Source: JASLEW01 sp963732005 (lineage in GTDB: Bacteria; Acidobacteriota; Thermoanaerobaculia; Multivoradales; UBA5704). Taken from it: a stretch of DNA of 64,000 nt. The notes under the pieces were generated by a model. That model was not told the origin of the DNA and ran no database searches. It saw only the letters and a list, made by a program, of their open reading frames with translations. Within the stretch, counting starts at the first letter, position 1. Each line of letters begins with the position of its first letter. Where the stretch lies: the NCBI GenBank assembly GCA_963732005.1, contig CAVSXT010000004.1, positions 1,860,001 to 1,924,000 of the forward strand. The letters run 5' to 3'. Both the position numbers and the translations under genes were made by a program. This document shows positions 18,321-25,566 of the stretch, piece by piece.

Positions 18321-18487
18321 CTAGTGCACTGCGTCGCAAATCCCGCATCCCATTCGCCGGCCCTCCGGCCCCCTGGCGGCGTTGCGCCTCCTCGACATAG
18401 TTTCGACCATGCCTGCGTCGGCGCGTCTGGCCAGGAGCCCGGATTGCTCGGCGCCTGGGATACTGGATTTGCGACGCAGTACACTAG
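18321..18487. mobile_element. MITE-like element with 23-bp terminal inverted repeats
   Basis: The arms 18321-18343 and 18465-18487 are inverted copies matching at 22 of 23 positions, each ending in CTAG. After a 3-nt mismatch the pairing resumes for 6 bp (ATCCCA/TGGGAT). The 167-bp element has no coding capacity, which is typical of a non-autonomous miniature inverted-repeat transposable element or a long REP-type palindrome. Its interior carries the repeat core also found at 2441-2465. No clear target-site duplication beyond CTAG is visible, and no matching transposase is in the window. Confidence 0.65.
18387..18411 (+). repeat. dispersed repeat core, copy 2
   Basis: This 25-bp block matches 2441-2465 at 23 of 25 positions and lies inside the inverted-repeat element at 18321-18487. 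Confidence 0.55.
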
Positions 18488-18518
18488 AGTTCCCGGGGCC
18501 GACGAGAAAGGGGGCAAC

Positions 18519-19643
18519 TTGCGCTTCGAGACCATCGCGGTGCATGCCGGAGGGGCGGTCGATCCGGCGACCGGCGCGGTCGCGCCGCCGATCCATCTGT
18601 CCACCACCTTCGAGCACGGTCCCGCCGCCGAGGTGCCGCACGGCTATCTCTACATCCGGGAGGGCAACCCCACCCAGGCGCGGCTCGAGCAGGCGCTCGC
18701 CGCCGTCGAAGGCGGCGAAACGGCCTTGGTGTTCGCCTCGGGGATGGCGGCCGGCGCCGCGTACCTGCAGACCCTGCCCGCCGGCGCGCACGTGCTCTTT
18801 CACCGCGACCTCTACTACGGCTTCCGCGTCCTCGCCCACGACTACCTGCCGCGCTGGGGCATCGAGGCGAGCGAGGCCGACCTCGGCGACGACGGGGCGC
18901 TCGCCGCGGCGCTGCGGCCCACCACCCGGCTGATCTGGGCGGAGACACCCACCAACCCGCTGCTCGAGGTGCTCGACCTGCGCCGTATCGCCGAGGCCGC
19001 CCACGCGCACGGCGCCCTGCTGCTGGTGGACGGCACCCTCGCCACGCCCGCTCTGCAGCGGCCGCTGGACCTCGGCGTGGACGTCGTGCTCCACGCCACC
19101 ACCAAGTATCTCGGCGGCCATAGCGACGTGCAGGGAGGCGCCCTGGTGCTGCGCCGCGGCGACCCCGAGCTGGCCTCGCGCCTCGACCGGGTGCGTCACG
19201 ACCTGGGCGCCGTCGCCTCGCCCTTCAACAGCTGGCTGGTGCTGCGCGGCCTGCGCTCACTCGCCTGTCGCATGGAGCGCCACGCCGCCAACGCACTGGC
19301 GGTGGCGGCAGCCCTGGCGGGACGCCCGGAGGTGGCGGCGGTCCACTATCCCGGCCTGCCGGGCCACCCCGGACACGAGATCGCGCGCCGCCAGATGCGC
19401 GCCTTCGGCGGCATGGTGTCGTTCCGCCCTGCCGGCGGCCGCGAGCAGGCCCTACGGGTCGCTTCGCGGCTGCGCCTCTTCCTCAACGCCACCAGCCTGG
19501 GCGGCACCGAGAGCCTGATCGAGCACCGCGCCTCGGCCGAGGGCGCCCACTCGACGGCGCCGCCCGACCTGCTGCGCGCCTCGATCGGCCTCGAGCACCC
19601 CGACGACCTGATCGCCGACCTGCTGCAGGCGCTCGCCGGTTGA
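18519..19643 (+). CDS. Cys/Met metabolism PLP-dependent enzyme (cystathionine synthase/lyase type)
   Basis: This 374-residue fold-type I PLP enzyme belongs to the trans-sulfuration family (cystathionine gamma-synthase, gamma-lyase, O-acetylhomoserine sulfhydrylase). The PLP lysine is in HATTKYLGGHSDVQGG; other family motifs are YIREGNPTQARLEQALA, ALVFASGMAAG, WAETPTNPLLEV and SLGGTESLIEHRAS. The usual VDNTFATP is VDGTLATP here. The motifs do not separate synthase from lyase. The start is TTG 18519 with AAGGGGG just upstream; upstream codons in the same frame run through the MITE-like element and are not part of the protein. The element therefore sits in the promoter region. Confidence 0.9.
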   Translation: MRFETIAVHAGGAVDPATGAVAPPIHLSTTFEHGPAAEVPHGYLYIREGNPTQARLEQALAAVEGGETALVFASGMAAGAAYLQTLPAGAHVLFHRDLYYGFRVLAHDYLPRWGIEASEADLGDDGALAAALRPTTRLIWAETPTNPLLEVLDLRRIAEAAHAHGALLLVDGTLATPALQRPLDLGVDVVLHATTKYLGGHSDVQGGALVLRRGDPELASRLDRVRHDLGAVASPFNSWLVLRGLRSLACRMERHAANALAVAAALAGRPEVAAVHYPGLPGHPGHEIARRQMRAFGGMVSFRPAGGREQALRVASRLRLFLNATSLGGTESLIEHRASAEGAHSTAPPDLLRASIGLEHPDDLIADLLQALAG

Positions 19644-19698
19644 CCGGGCTCCCGGCGAGGCCCCCCGCCGCGCAGCCCGGGCGTCGGGTCAGGTCAGG

Positions 19699-20628
19699 TC
19701 AGGGAATGCTGCCCGGGACGCCCAGCGCGATGTCCGGCGCAACGTCGAGGGCGACGTCCGGCGCGACGTCGAGCGCGACGTCCAGGGCGGGGGCGCTGTG
19801 GGTGATCCAGCCCACCGAGAGCAGGTCCACGCCGGTAGCGGCGATGGCGGCCACGGTGGCGGCCCGGATGCCGCCGGAGGCCTCGGTCAGCGCCCGCCCA
19901 CGGGCTCGCCGCACCGCCTCGGACAGGACGTCGAGCGCCATGTTGTCGAGCAGCACCGCCTCGACACCCAGGTCCAGCGCCTCGTCGAGCTCGGCGAGCG
20001 AATCCACCTCCACCTCGATCTTGACCAGGTGCCCGACGCCACGGCGGGCGCGCTCGACCGCCGGGCGCAGACCGCCGGCGAGGGCGCGGTGGTTGTCCTT
20101 GATCAGCACCGCGTCGTCGAGCCCGAAGCGGTGATTGGCGCCGCCGCCGGCGCGCACAGCGTATTTCTCGAGCGCCCGCAAGCCGGGCGTGGTCTTGCGC
20201 GTGCAGACCACGCGGGCGCCGTGCGGCGCCGCGGCCGCCGCCAGGTCGCGGGTCGCGGTGGCGATGCCGCAGAGGCGGCCGAGCAGGTTGAGGGCGGTGC
20301 GTTCCGCGGCCAGGATGGAGCGGGCGGGCCCGCGGACGACGGCGAGCACGGCGCCCGCGGCCACGTCCTCGCCGTCGGCGGCGCGCGCTGTCGTCTCCAG
20401 GCAGGGATCTAGCAGCCGGAAGGCCGCGAGCGCCACCGGCAGCCCGGCCAGCCGCCCCGCCGCACGCGCCACCAGGTGAGCCTCGGCCTGCTGGCCGGCG
20501 GGCACCACCGCGTCGCTGGTGAGGTCGCCGGCCCGACCGAGGTCCTCGGCCAGCGCGCGCCGCACCAGATCTTCGTAGAGCAACGGATAGAGGGGCGCGA
20601 GGCGCGGGACCGCCGTGGCGGATCTCAC
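19699..20628 (-). CDS. nadC: nicotinate-nucleotide pyrophosphorylase (quinolinate phosphoribosyltransferase)
   Basis: This 309-residue enzyme converts quinolinate and PRPP to nicotinate mononucleotide, the last step of de novo NAD precursor synthesis. Motifs: ALNLLGRLCGIAT, CTRKTTPGLRALEKYAVRAG, RFGLDDAVLIKDNH, EVEVDSLAELDEAL and LLDNMALD. The start is GTG 20628, which overlaps the nadB stop (GTGA). After the normal end near DLLSVGWITHSAPALDVALD, about 20 extra residues repeat ALDVAPDV because of two 24-bp DNA repeats (19736-19783). The extension is probably unstructured. It is the last gene of the nadABC operon. Confidence 0.95.
   Translation of the reverse strand: MRSATAVPRLAPLYPLLYEDLVRRALAEDLGRAGDLTSDAVVPAGQQAEAHLVARAAGRLAGLPVALAAFRLLDPCLETTARAADGEDVAAGAVLAVVRGPARSILAAERTALNLLGRLCGIATATRDLAAAAAPHGARVVCTRKTTPGLRALEKYAVRAGGGANHRFGLDDAVLIKDNHRALAGGLRPAVERARRGVGHLVKIEVEVDSLAELDEALDLGVEAVLLDNMALDVLSEAVRRARGRALTEASGGIRAATVAAIAATGVDLLSVGWITHSAPALDVALDVAPDVALDVAPDIALGVPGSIP
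19736..19783 (-). repeat. two 24-bp tandem repeats at the 3' end of nadC
   Basis: Units 19736-19759 and 19760-19783 differ at two positions. They encode the ALDVAPDV-type C-terminal tail of NadC in frame. Confidence 0.75.
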
Positions 20629-22445
20629 CGTGCCCGCCCCGTCGCCGCGGCCGCGGCCCGCCGCCGACCTGCCGACCCGAAGGGCGTGCGGCTATCCGGT
20701 AGGGCGGCCGGGGTCGGCGACAGACCGCCGGCAGGGGTGCCCTCGCCCTCGAAGCGGGCAGTGCCGCCACGGCCGGCGGTCAGGAAGAGGCGCCGGCGCC
20801 ACGCCGGCTCGGTGCGCGGGTAGTCGGTGCGGTGATGCCCGCCACGGCTCTCGCGGCGGGCGAGCGCCGCCTGCGCCACCAGCTGCCCCGCCAGCAGGAG
20901 ATTGCGCGCCTCGCCGGCCGCGAACGCGAAGCGGCCGTGGCCGCCATGCGGAGTAACGTCGCCGGAGGCGATCGGCGCCGGCCGTGGCGACCCCGGCGGC
21001 CGGCCGGCGAGCGCCGTCAGCTCATCGACGGCGCCAGCCAGACCCGCCGCGTCGCGCTCGACGCCCACCTGTTCCCACATCAGGCGCCGGAGCCGCGCCG
21101 CCACGGCCTCGGCCGCCGGGCCGCCAGGCTCTGCCGCTCGGGGCGCCGGCGACCTGCGGTAGCTGCCAACGCCCGCGCTGCCTGCCCCGCCCGCAACGAC
21201 GTCCTCCGCCACGCGCGCACCGAAGACCAGCGCCTCGAGCAGCGAGTTGCTGGCCAGGCGATTGGCGCCGTGGGCGCCGGTCGCGGCCACCTCGCCGCAC
21301 GCCCAGAGCCCGGCCAGGGAGGTGCGCCCGCTCGCGTCCACCGCCACGCCGCCCATGTGGTAATGGGCGGCCGGCGTCACCGGCAGCAGCTCGATCCGCG
21401 GGTCGAAGCCGTGCCGCCGGCAGAGCGCGAAGACCGTCGGGAATCGCTCCGGGAACCGGTCCCCCACCGCGCCGCGGGCGTCGAGGTAGACGCGGCCACC
21501 GTCGCACATGCGGGCCCAGATGGCGCGCGCCACCACGTCGCGCGGCGCCAGCTCGCGGTCGGGGTGAACGGCGGTCATGAAACGGGTGCCACGCTCGTCG
21601 ACCAGGATGGCGCCCTCGCCGCGTAGCGCCTCGGTCAGCAGCGGCAGCGGCGCGCCGGCCGCGGGCACGGCCAGCGCGGTCGGGTGAAACTGGACGAACT
21701 CGAGGTCCACCAGACGGGCACCGGCGCGCGCCGCCATCGCCAGACCGTCGGCGGTCGCCTCGCGCGGGTTGGTGGTGTAGAGGTACAGCTGCCCCAGGCC
21801 GCCGGTCGCCAGCACCACCGCCGGCGCCCTGAAGAGCGTTCGCCGGCCGCCGGCGTGGCAGGCCGCCAACCCGACCACGGTACCGCCCTCGAGCGCCAGG
21901 TCGAGGGCGAACGTCTCGTCCACGACGCGGATGGCGGGCTCGCGCCGCACCGCCTCGACCAGGGTGCGCACCACTTCGGCGCCGGTGGCGTCGCCGTTCG
22001 CATGCAGGATGCGGCGCCGGCTGTGGGCCGCCTCCCGGCCCAATTCCAGGCGGCCGCCGGCGTCGCGGTCGAAGTGCGCCCCGAGCGCCAGCAGCGAACG
22101 GATGCGCGCGGGGCCCTCGCCGGTCAGCAGCTCGACGATGCGCGGATCGTTGAGGCCGGCGCCGGCCGCCAGCGTGTCGGCGGCGTGCAGCGCCGGAGCG
22201 TCGTCCTCGCCCAGCGCCGAGGCCACGCCGCCTTGCGCCCAGACGCTGGCGCCGCCGCCGCCGGCGACGCTCAAACGGGTCTTGGTCAGCACCACCACGC
22301 GCCGCGAGGCAGCGGCGCAGCCCAGGGCGGCGGTCAGTCCCGCCGCACCCGCGCCAACCACCAGCACGTCGGCGGCCGCCGTCTCTTCGCGGGCGCCGTC
22401 GAGGGCGCTGTCGAAGCCGGCGTCGAGGGCGCCGCCGCCGGTCAC
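20625..22445 (-). CDS. nadB: L-aspartate oxidase
   Basis: This 606-residue FAD enzyme oxidises L-aspartate to iminoaspartate. The dinucleotide-binding VLVVGAGAAGLTAALGCA is near the N-terminus, followed by SVAGGGGASVWAQGGVA, HANGDATG, VVLATGGLGQLY, EFVQFHPTAL and GANRLASNSLLEALVFGAR. The start is GTG 22445, whose GTGA overlaps the nadA stop; the frame is open far upstream but only as a shadow of nadA. The last 60 residues are Ala/Arg/Gly-rich and longer than usual. It is coupled translationally to both nadA and nadC. Confidence 0.95.
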   Translation of the reverse strand: MTGGGALDAGFDSALDGAREETAAADVLVVGAGAAGLTAALGCAAASRRVVVLTKTRLSVAGGGGASVWAQGGVASALGEDDAPALHAADTLAAGAGLNDPRIVELLTGEGPARIRSLLALGAHFDRDAGGRLELGREAAHSRRRILHANGDATGAEVVRTLVEAVRREPAIRVVDETFALDLALEGGTVVGLAACHAGGRRTLFRAPAVVLATGGLGQLYLYTTNPREATADGLAMAARAGARLVDLEFVQFHPTALAVPAAGAPLPLLTEALRGEGAILVDERGTRFMTAVHPDRELAPRDVVARAIWARMCDGGRVYLDARGAVGDRFPERFPTVFALCRRHGFDPRIELLPVTPAAHYHMGGVAVDASGRTSLAGLWACGEVAATGAHGANRLASNSLLEALVFGARVAEDVVAGGAGSAGVGSYRRSPAPRAAEPGGPAAEAVAARLRRLMWEQVGVERDAAGLAGAVDELTALAGRPPGSPRPAPIASGDVTPHGGHGRFAFAAGEARNLLLAGQLVAQAALARRESRGGHHRTDYPRTEPAWRRRLFLTAGRGGTARFEGEGTPAGGLSPTPAALPDSRTPFGSAGRRRAAAAATGRAR

Positions 22446-23476
22446 CGCCCGCGCTCCCGGCGCCCGACCTCCAGCATCCGTTCGAGCGCGCGGCGGGCCG
22501 GCGCCGCGACCTCGGGCGCGACCTCGACCCGATGCTCCAGCGCTTGCAGGGCGTGCAGGATCTTCGGCAGGGTGATGCGCTTCATGTGCGGGCAGAGCGC
22601 ACAGGGCCGCACGAACTCGACGTCCGGGAACTCGACCGCGACGTTGTCGCTCATCGAGCACTCGGTGACCATCACCACGCGCCGCGGGCGGACATCGTCG
22701 ACGTGGCGGATCATCGCCGCGGTCGAACCCACGAAATCCGCCTCCGCCAGCACCTCGGGCGGACACTCCGGGTGGGCCAGCACCTGGATGCCGGGGTGGG
22801 CGTCGCGGAAGTCCCGCAGCTCGGCGGCGCTGAAGCGCTCGTGCACCTCGCAGTGGCCGTGCCAGAGGATGACCTCGACCGCGGTCTGCGCCGCGACGTA
22901 GCGCCCCAGGTACTCGTCGGGGAGGAAGATCACCCGCGGCACCTGCAGCGACTCGACCACCGCCACCGCGTTGGCCGAGGTGCAGCAGACGTCCGACTCC
23001 GCCTTGACCGCCGCCGAGGTGTTGACGTAGGTGACCACCGGCACCCCGGGATAGCGCTGCCGCAGCAATCGCACGTCGGCGGCGGTGATCGCGGCGGCGA
23101 GCGAGCAGCCGGCGCGGAGATCCGGCACCAGCACGGTCTTTTGGGGCGACAGGATCTTCGCCGTCTCGGCCATGAAGTGGACGCCCGCGAGCACGATGAC
23201 CTCAGCCGCGGTGCCGGCGCCGAACTGCGCCAGCGCCAGCGAATCGCCGGTGAAGTCGGCGACGCCGTGGTAGATCTCCGGCGTCTGATAGTTGTGGGCC
23301 AGGACCACGGCGTTGCGGCGCCGCTTCCACTCCGCGATCGCGGCCACGTAGGGAGCGTGCAGCGGCCATTCCAGCGGCGGGATGACGGCGCGGACGCGCT
23401 CGGCCACGGCGGCGGTGGCGCGGGCCACCTCCGGCGTGTAGTCGAGGTTCGAGGCGGCAGCTGGCTGGGGAGTCAT
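22442..23476 (-). CDS. nadA: quinolinate synthase
   Basis: This 344-residue iron-sulfur enzyme condenses iminoaspartate with dihydroxyacetone phosphate to quinolinate. Recognisable parts are VVLAHNYQTPEIYHGVAD, FMAETAKILSPQKTVLVPD, AGCSLA, YVNTSAAVKAESDVCCTSAN (Cys ligand region), FLPDEYLGRYVA, HPECPPEV, GSTAAMIRHV and CALCPHMKRITLPK with the last cluster Cys. It starts at ATG 23476. It heads the nadABC operon, separated from nrtR by 132 bp that contain a good promoter and two palindromes. Confidence 0.96.
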   Translation of the reverse strand: MTPQPAAASNLDYTPEVARATAAVAERVRAVIPPLEWPLHAPYVAAIAEWKRRRNAVVLAHNYQTPEIYHGVADFTGDSLALAQFGAGTAAEVIVLAGVHFMAETAKILSPQKTVLVPDLRAGCSLAAAITAADVRLLRQRYPGVPVVTYVNTSAAVKAESDVCCTSANAVAVVESLQVPRVIFLPDEYLGRYVAAQTAVEVILWHGHCEVHERFSAAELRDFRDAHPGIQVLAHPECPPEVLAEADFVGSTAAMIRHVDDVRPRRVVMVTECSMSDNVAVEFPDVEFVRPCALCPHMKRITLPKILHALQALEHRVEVAPEVAAPARRALERMLEVGRRERGR

Positions 23477-23488
23477 CGTCCACCCCCA

Positions 23489-23505
23489 ATGCTCACTTTG
23501 AGCAT
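23489..23505 (-). promoter_or_regulatory. candidate NrtR operator 1 upstream of nadA
   Basis: A perfect 7-3-7 palindrome (ATGCTCA-CTT-TGAGCAT) lies 13 bp upstream of the nadA start, just before its GGGGGTGG ribosome-binding stretch. The neighbouring gene encodes an NrtR-type repressor. A second copy with the same architecture overlaps the -10 element at 23552-23568. Confidence 0.6.
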
Positions 23506-23522
23506 ATTATGGCATCAAAGGA

Positions 23523-23543
23523 GGCCGACCCGCTTGGTCGGCC
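23523..23543 (-). promoter_or_regulatory. stem-loop in the nadA leader
   Basis: An 8-bp perfect stem (23523-23530 with 23536-23543) and 5-nt loop lies between the nadA promoter and operator 1. It is close to the nrtR stop codon (23609), but no T-run follows on the minus strand. It may be a leader hairpin. Confidence 0.4.
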
Positions 23544-23551
23544 ACGGACTT

Positions 23552-23581
23552 ATACTAAGCCTGAGCATATCGATTTGTCAA
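23552..23581 (-). promoter_or_regulatory. nadABC promoter with overlapping operator 2
   Basis: On the minus strand the -35 is TTGACA (23576-23581) and the -10 TAGTAT (23552-23557), 18 bp apart. Bases 23552-23568 read ATGCTCA-GGC-TTAGTAT, an imperfect copy (5 of 7 in the right arm) of the palindrome at 23489-23505. Binding there would cover the -10 and block transcription. Confidence 0.65.
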
Positions 23582-23608
23582 GCCTGTGACGACGCTCGCG
23601 GGCGGCCG

Positions 23609-24694
23609 TCACCCCCGGCGCGTCCCCGGCAGGCCGACGCCGGGCGCCGGCCGCTCGCGCAGCACCTCGCGGCGGAAGACGAAGAGCTCCGCCGGCCGGC
23701 CGCCGGTCGGCGGGTGCTGGCGGCCGGTGCCCTCCACCAGGCCGCCGCTCTCGACCAGGCGGCGGAAGTTCTGCTTGTGCAGCCGGATGCCGGCGAGCGC
23801 CTCCACCAACCGCTGCAGCTGCAGCAGGGTGAAGCTGGGAGGCAGCAGCTCGAAGACCACCGGCCGGTACTTCAGCTTGCCGCGCAGGCGCCCCAGTGCG
23901 GTGGCCAGGATGCGGCGATGGTCGAGAGCCAGCGGCCTCCCCGGCAGCGGCGCCGCCGGCCACCAGCGGGCCTCCGGCCGGAGAGCGGCGCCGGCGGCCC
24001 GCGGTGCGCTCGCCGCCTCCTCGCCGCGCGCCGCCGCGTCGCGCCGCGCTTCCGGCACCAGGCCGGCCTCGTAGAGCAGCTCGTAGCGCTCGAGCACCCG
24101 CTCGCCGTCCCAGGCCGCGCCACCCAGCCCGAAGGCGATGTCGGCGCGCTCGCGGCGGTCGGCCGCCGCGCCGCTCCCGCGTTCCGGTCCGGCGCCGCCG
24201 CCGGCGGCGACCCAGCGCGCCAACGCCGGCGCGATCGCCTCGTCGATGACCCTCGGCCGGCCGCCGCGCCAGTCCTCCCAGGGGAGGAAGCCGTAGACGT
24301 CCAGCCAGCGCGCCTCGCCGTCCACCGCCGCCTCGCCCTCTCGCACCAGCGCCAGGTAGGCGACCGAGACCACTCGCGCACCGCCGTCGCCGGCCGGCCA
24401 GCCGCGGTCGCGGTCGCCGAAGGTGTAGAGCTGCTCGACGTAGCCCAGCGCCAGACCGGTCTGCTCGAGCACCCAGCGCCGCAGACCACGGTCCAGCGTG
24501 CGGTCGGTCTCGGGCTCGAGCGGACCGAACGGCAGCGCGTCCTCCGCCGGGCCGGCCGAGAGGCTGGCGGCCGGCGCTGCCCCACCGGCCGCCTCTGCGG
24601 CTCGCCGCACGGTCAGGATGCGCGGCACCTCTTCGGTGACCGCGACGATGACCGCGTTGAGCCCGACCGCGACCTTCTCGATCGCGGCGGTCAT
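23609..24694 (-). CDS. nrtR: NrtR-type Nudix transcriptional regulator of NAD synthesis
   Basis: This 361-residue protein joins an N-terminal Nudix-like domain (about 1-140: GLNAVIVAVTEEVPRILTVR, PFGPLEPETDRTLDRGLRRW, GLALGYVEQLYTFGDRDR) to a C-terminal winged helix (about 275-361: LKYRPVVFELLPPSFTLLQL, then VEALAGIRLHKQNFRRLVES). In characterised NrtR proteins the Nudix part senses ADP-ribose and the winged helix represses NAD genes. It lies directly upstream of nadABC, supporting that role. ATG 24694 overlaps the lipB stop (ATGA). The middle (about 170-270) is Ala/Gly/Arg-rich and longer than usual, with two blocks that may be partly disordered. A Nudix box with intact catalytic residues is not evident, as in other sensor-type members. 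Confidence 0.85.
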   Translation of the reverse strand: MTAAIEKVAVGLNAVIVAVTEEVPRILTVRRAAEAAGGAAPAASLSAGPAEDALPFGPLEPETDRTLDRGLRRWVLEQTGLALGYVEQLYTFGDRDRGWPAGDGGARVVSVAYLALVREGEAAVDGEARWLDVYGFLPWEDWRGGRPRVIDEAIAPALARWVAAGGGAGPERGSGAAADRRERADIAFGLGGAAWDGERVLERYELLYEAGLVPEARRDAAARGEEAASAPRAAGAALRPEARWWPAAPLPGRPLALDHRRILATALGRLRGKLKYRPVVFELLPPSFTLLQLQRLVEALAGIRLHKQNFRRLVESGGLVEGTGRQHPPTGGRPAELFVFRREVLRERPAPGVGLPGTRRG

Positions 24695-25467
24695 GGCGGG
24701 TCGATGGTCGGACCGGGCGCCGCCGGCTCGAGCACCGCCGGCTGTGCGGAGGCCGCCGGCGGGGCGGAGGCCGCCGGCAGGGCCGCCGCCGCCGACAATC
24801 GTCGCGCGAAGACCGTTCCGAAGTGGCTCGCCAGGCGGGCCGCGACGTTGGCCAGCGGCGGCGCTTCGCCGAGCAGCCGCGCCATCGAGGTGACTCCCTC
24901 CTGCCGCAGCCCGCACGGCACGATGCCGGCGTACAGCGAGAGGTCGGTGGCGACGTTGAGGGCGAAGCCGTGGGTGGTGAGCCAGCGGGACAGGTGAACG
25001 CCGATGGCGGCGATCTTCTCGCCACCTGCCCAGACCCCGATCAGCGCCGGCCCGGGACGTATCTCGGCGGCGACGCCGAAATCGGCCAGGGTGCGGATCA
25101 GCACCTCTTGCAGGTCCCGCACGTAGCGCCGGACGTCCCGCCGGTCGGGGCTCAGGTCGAGGATCGGATAGCCCACCAGCTGCCCGGGGCCGTGGTAGGT
25201 CACCTGTCCGCCGCGATCGCTTTCGATCACGTCGATGCCGCGGCGCGCCAGCCATTCGGCGCTCGCCAGCACGTCGGCCGCGCTGGCGTTGCGCCCCAGG
25301 GTGTAGACGTGCGGATGCTCGAGCAGCAGCAGGTGCTCCACCGCCGGCGGCCCCGCGCCGCGCGCCGCGTCGCGCAGTGCCTGCCGCAACGCCACCTGCA
25401 GGGCCAGCGCCTCGCGGTACGGCACGCGGCCCAGGAAGCTCCAGCGCAGCTCGCGGACCTCTATCAT
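24691..25467 (-). CDS. lipB: octanoyl-[acyl carrier protein]-protein octanoyltransferase
   Basis: This 258-residue enzyme transfers octanoyl groups from acyl carrier protein to lipoyl domains. Motifs: LLLLEHPHVYTLGRNASAAD, DRGGQVTYHGPGQLVGYPIL (lysine-independent substrate loop), AAIGVHLSRWLTTHGFALNV with the catalytic lysine position in GEKIAAIG, and GIVPCGLRQEGVTSM with the catalytic Cys. The start is ATG 25467; the Pro/Ala-rich C-terminal 35 residues are extra. It overlaps nrtR by 4 bp, so lipoylation and NAD control genes are co-transcribed. lipA is elsewhere, at 15408. Confidence 0.95.
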   Translation of the reverse strand: MIEVRELRWSFLGRVPYREALALQVALRQALRDAARGAGPPAVEHLLLLEHPHVYTLGRNASAADVLASAEWLARRGIDVIESDRGGQVTYHGPGQLVGYPILDLSPDRRDVRRYVRDLQEVLIRTLADFGVAAEIRPGPALIGVWAGGEKIAAIGVHLSRWLTTHGFALNVATDLSLYAGIVPCGLRQEGVTSMARLLGEAPPLANVAARLASHFGTVFARRLSAAAALPAASAPPAASAQPAVLEPAAPGPTIDPP

Positions 25468-25483
25468 GGCCGCGATTCTACAG

Positions 25484-25543
25484 GGCGCGATCGGCCGCTC
25501 CACGCCGGAGCGATCCATCCGCTCGCCGCCCCCCGATCGCGCC
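25484..25543 (-). ncRNA. structured leader candidate upstream of lipB
   Basis: An 11-bp perfect inverted repeat (25484-25494 with 25533-25543) encloses a nested 6-bp hairpin (25496-25501 with 25507-25512). It lies in the 99-bp gap between the patatin stop and the lipB start, 16 bp upstream of lipB. It could be a terminator-like hairpin for the patatin gene or a structured 5' leader of lipB. No T-run follows. Confidence 0.4.
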
Positions 25544-25566
25544 TCCCTGCTGCTTGCAGAACCGGC

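Larger units (their letters stand above)
18211..18518. other. 308-bp intergenic region holding the MITE-like element
   Basis: No gene is supported here. Most of it is the inverted-repeat element at 18321-18487; the rest is the leader of the PLP-enzyme gene, with AAGGGGG before its TTG start. Confidence 0.6.
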
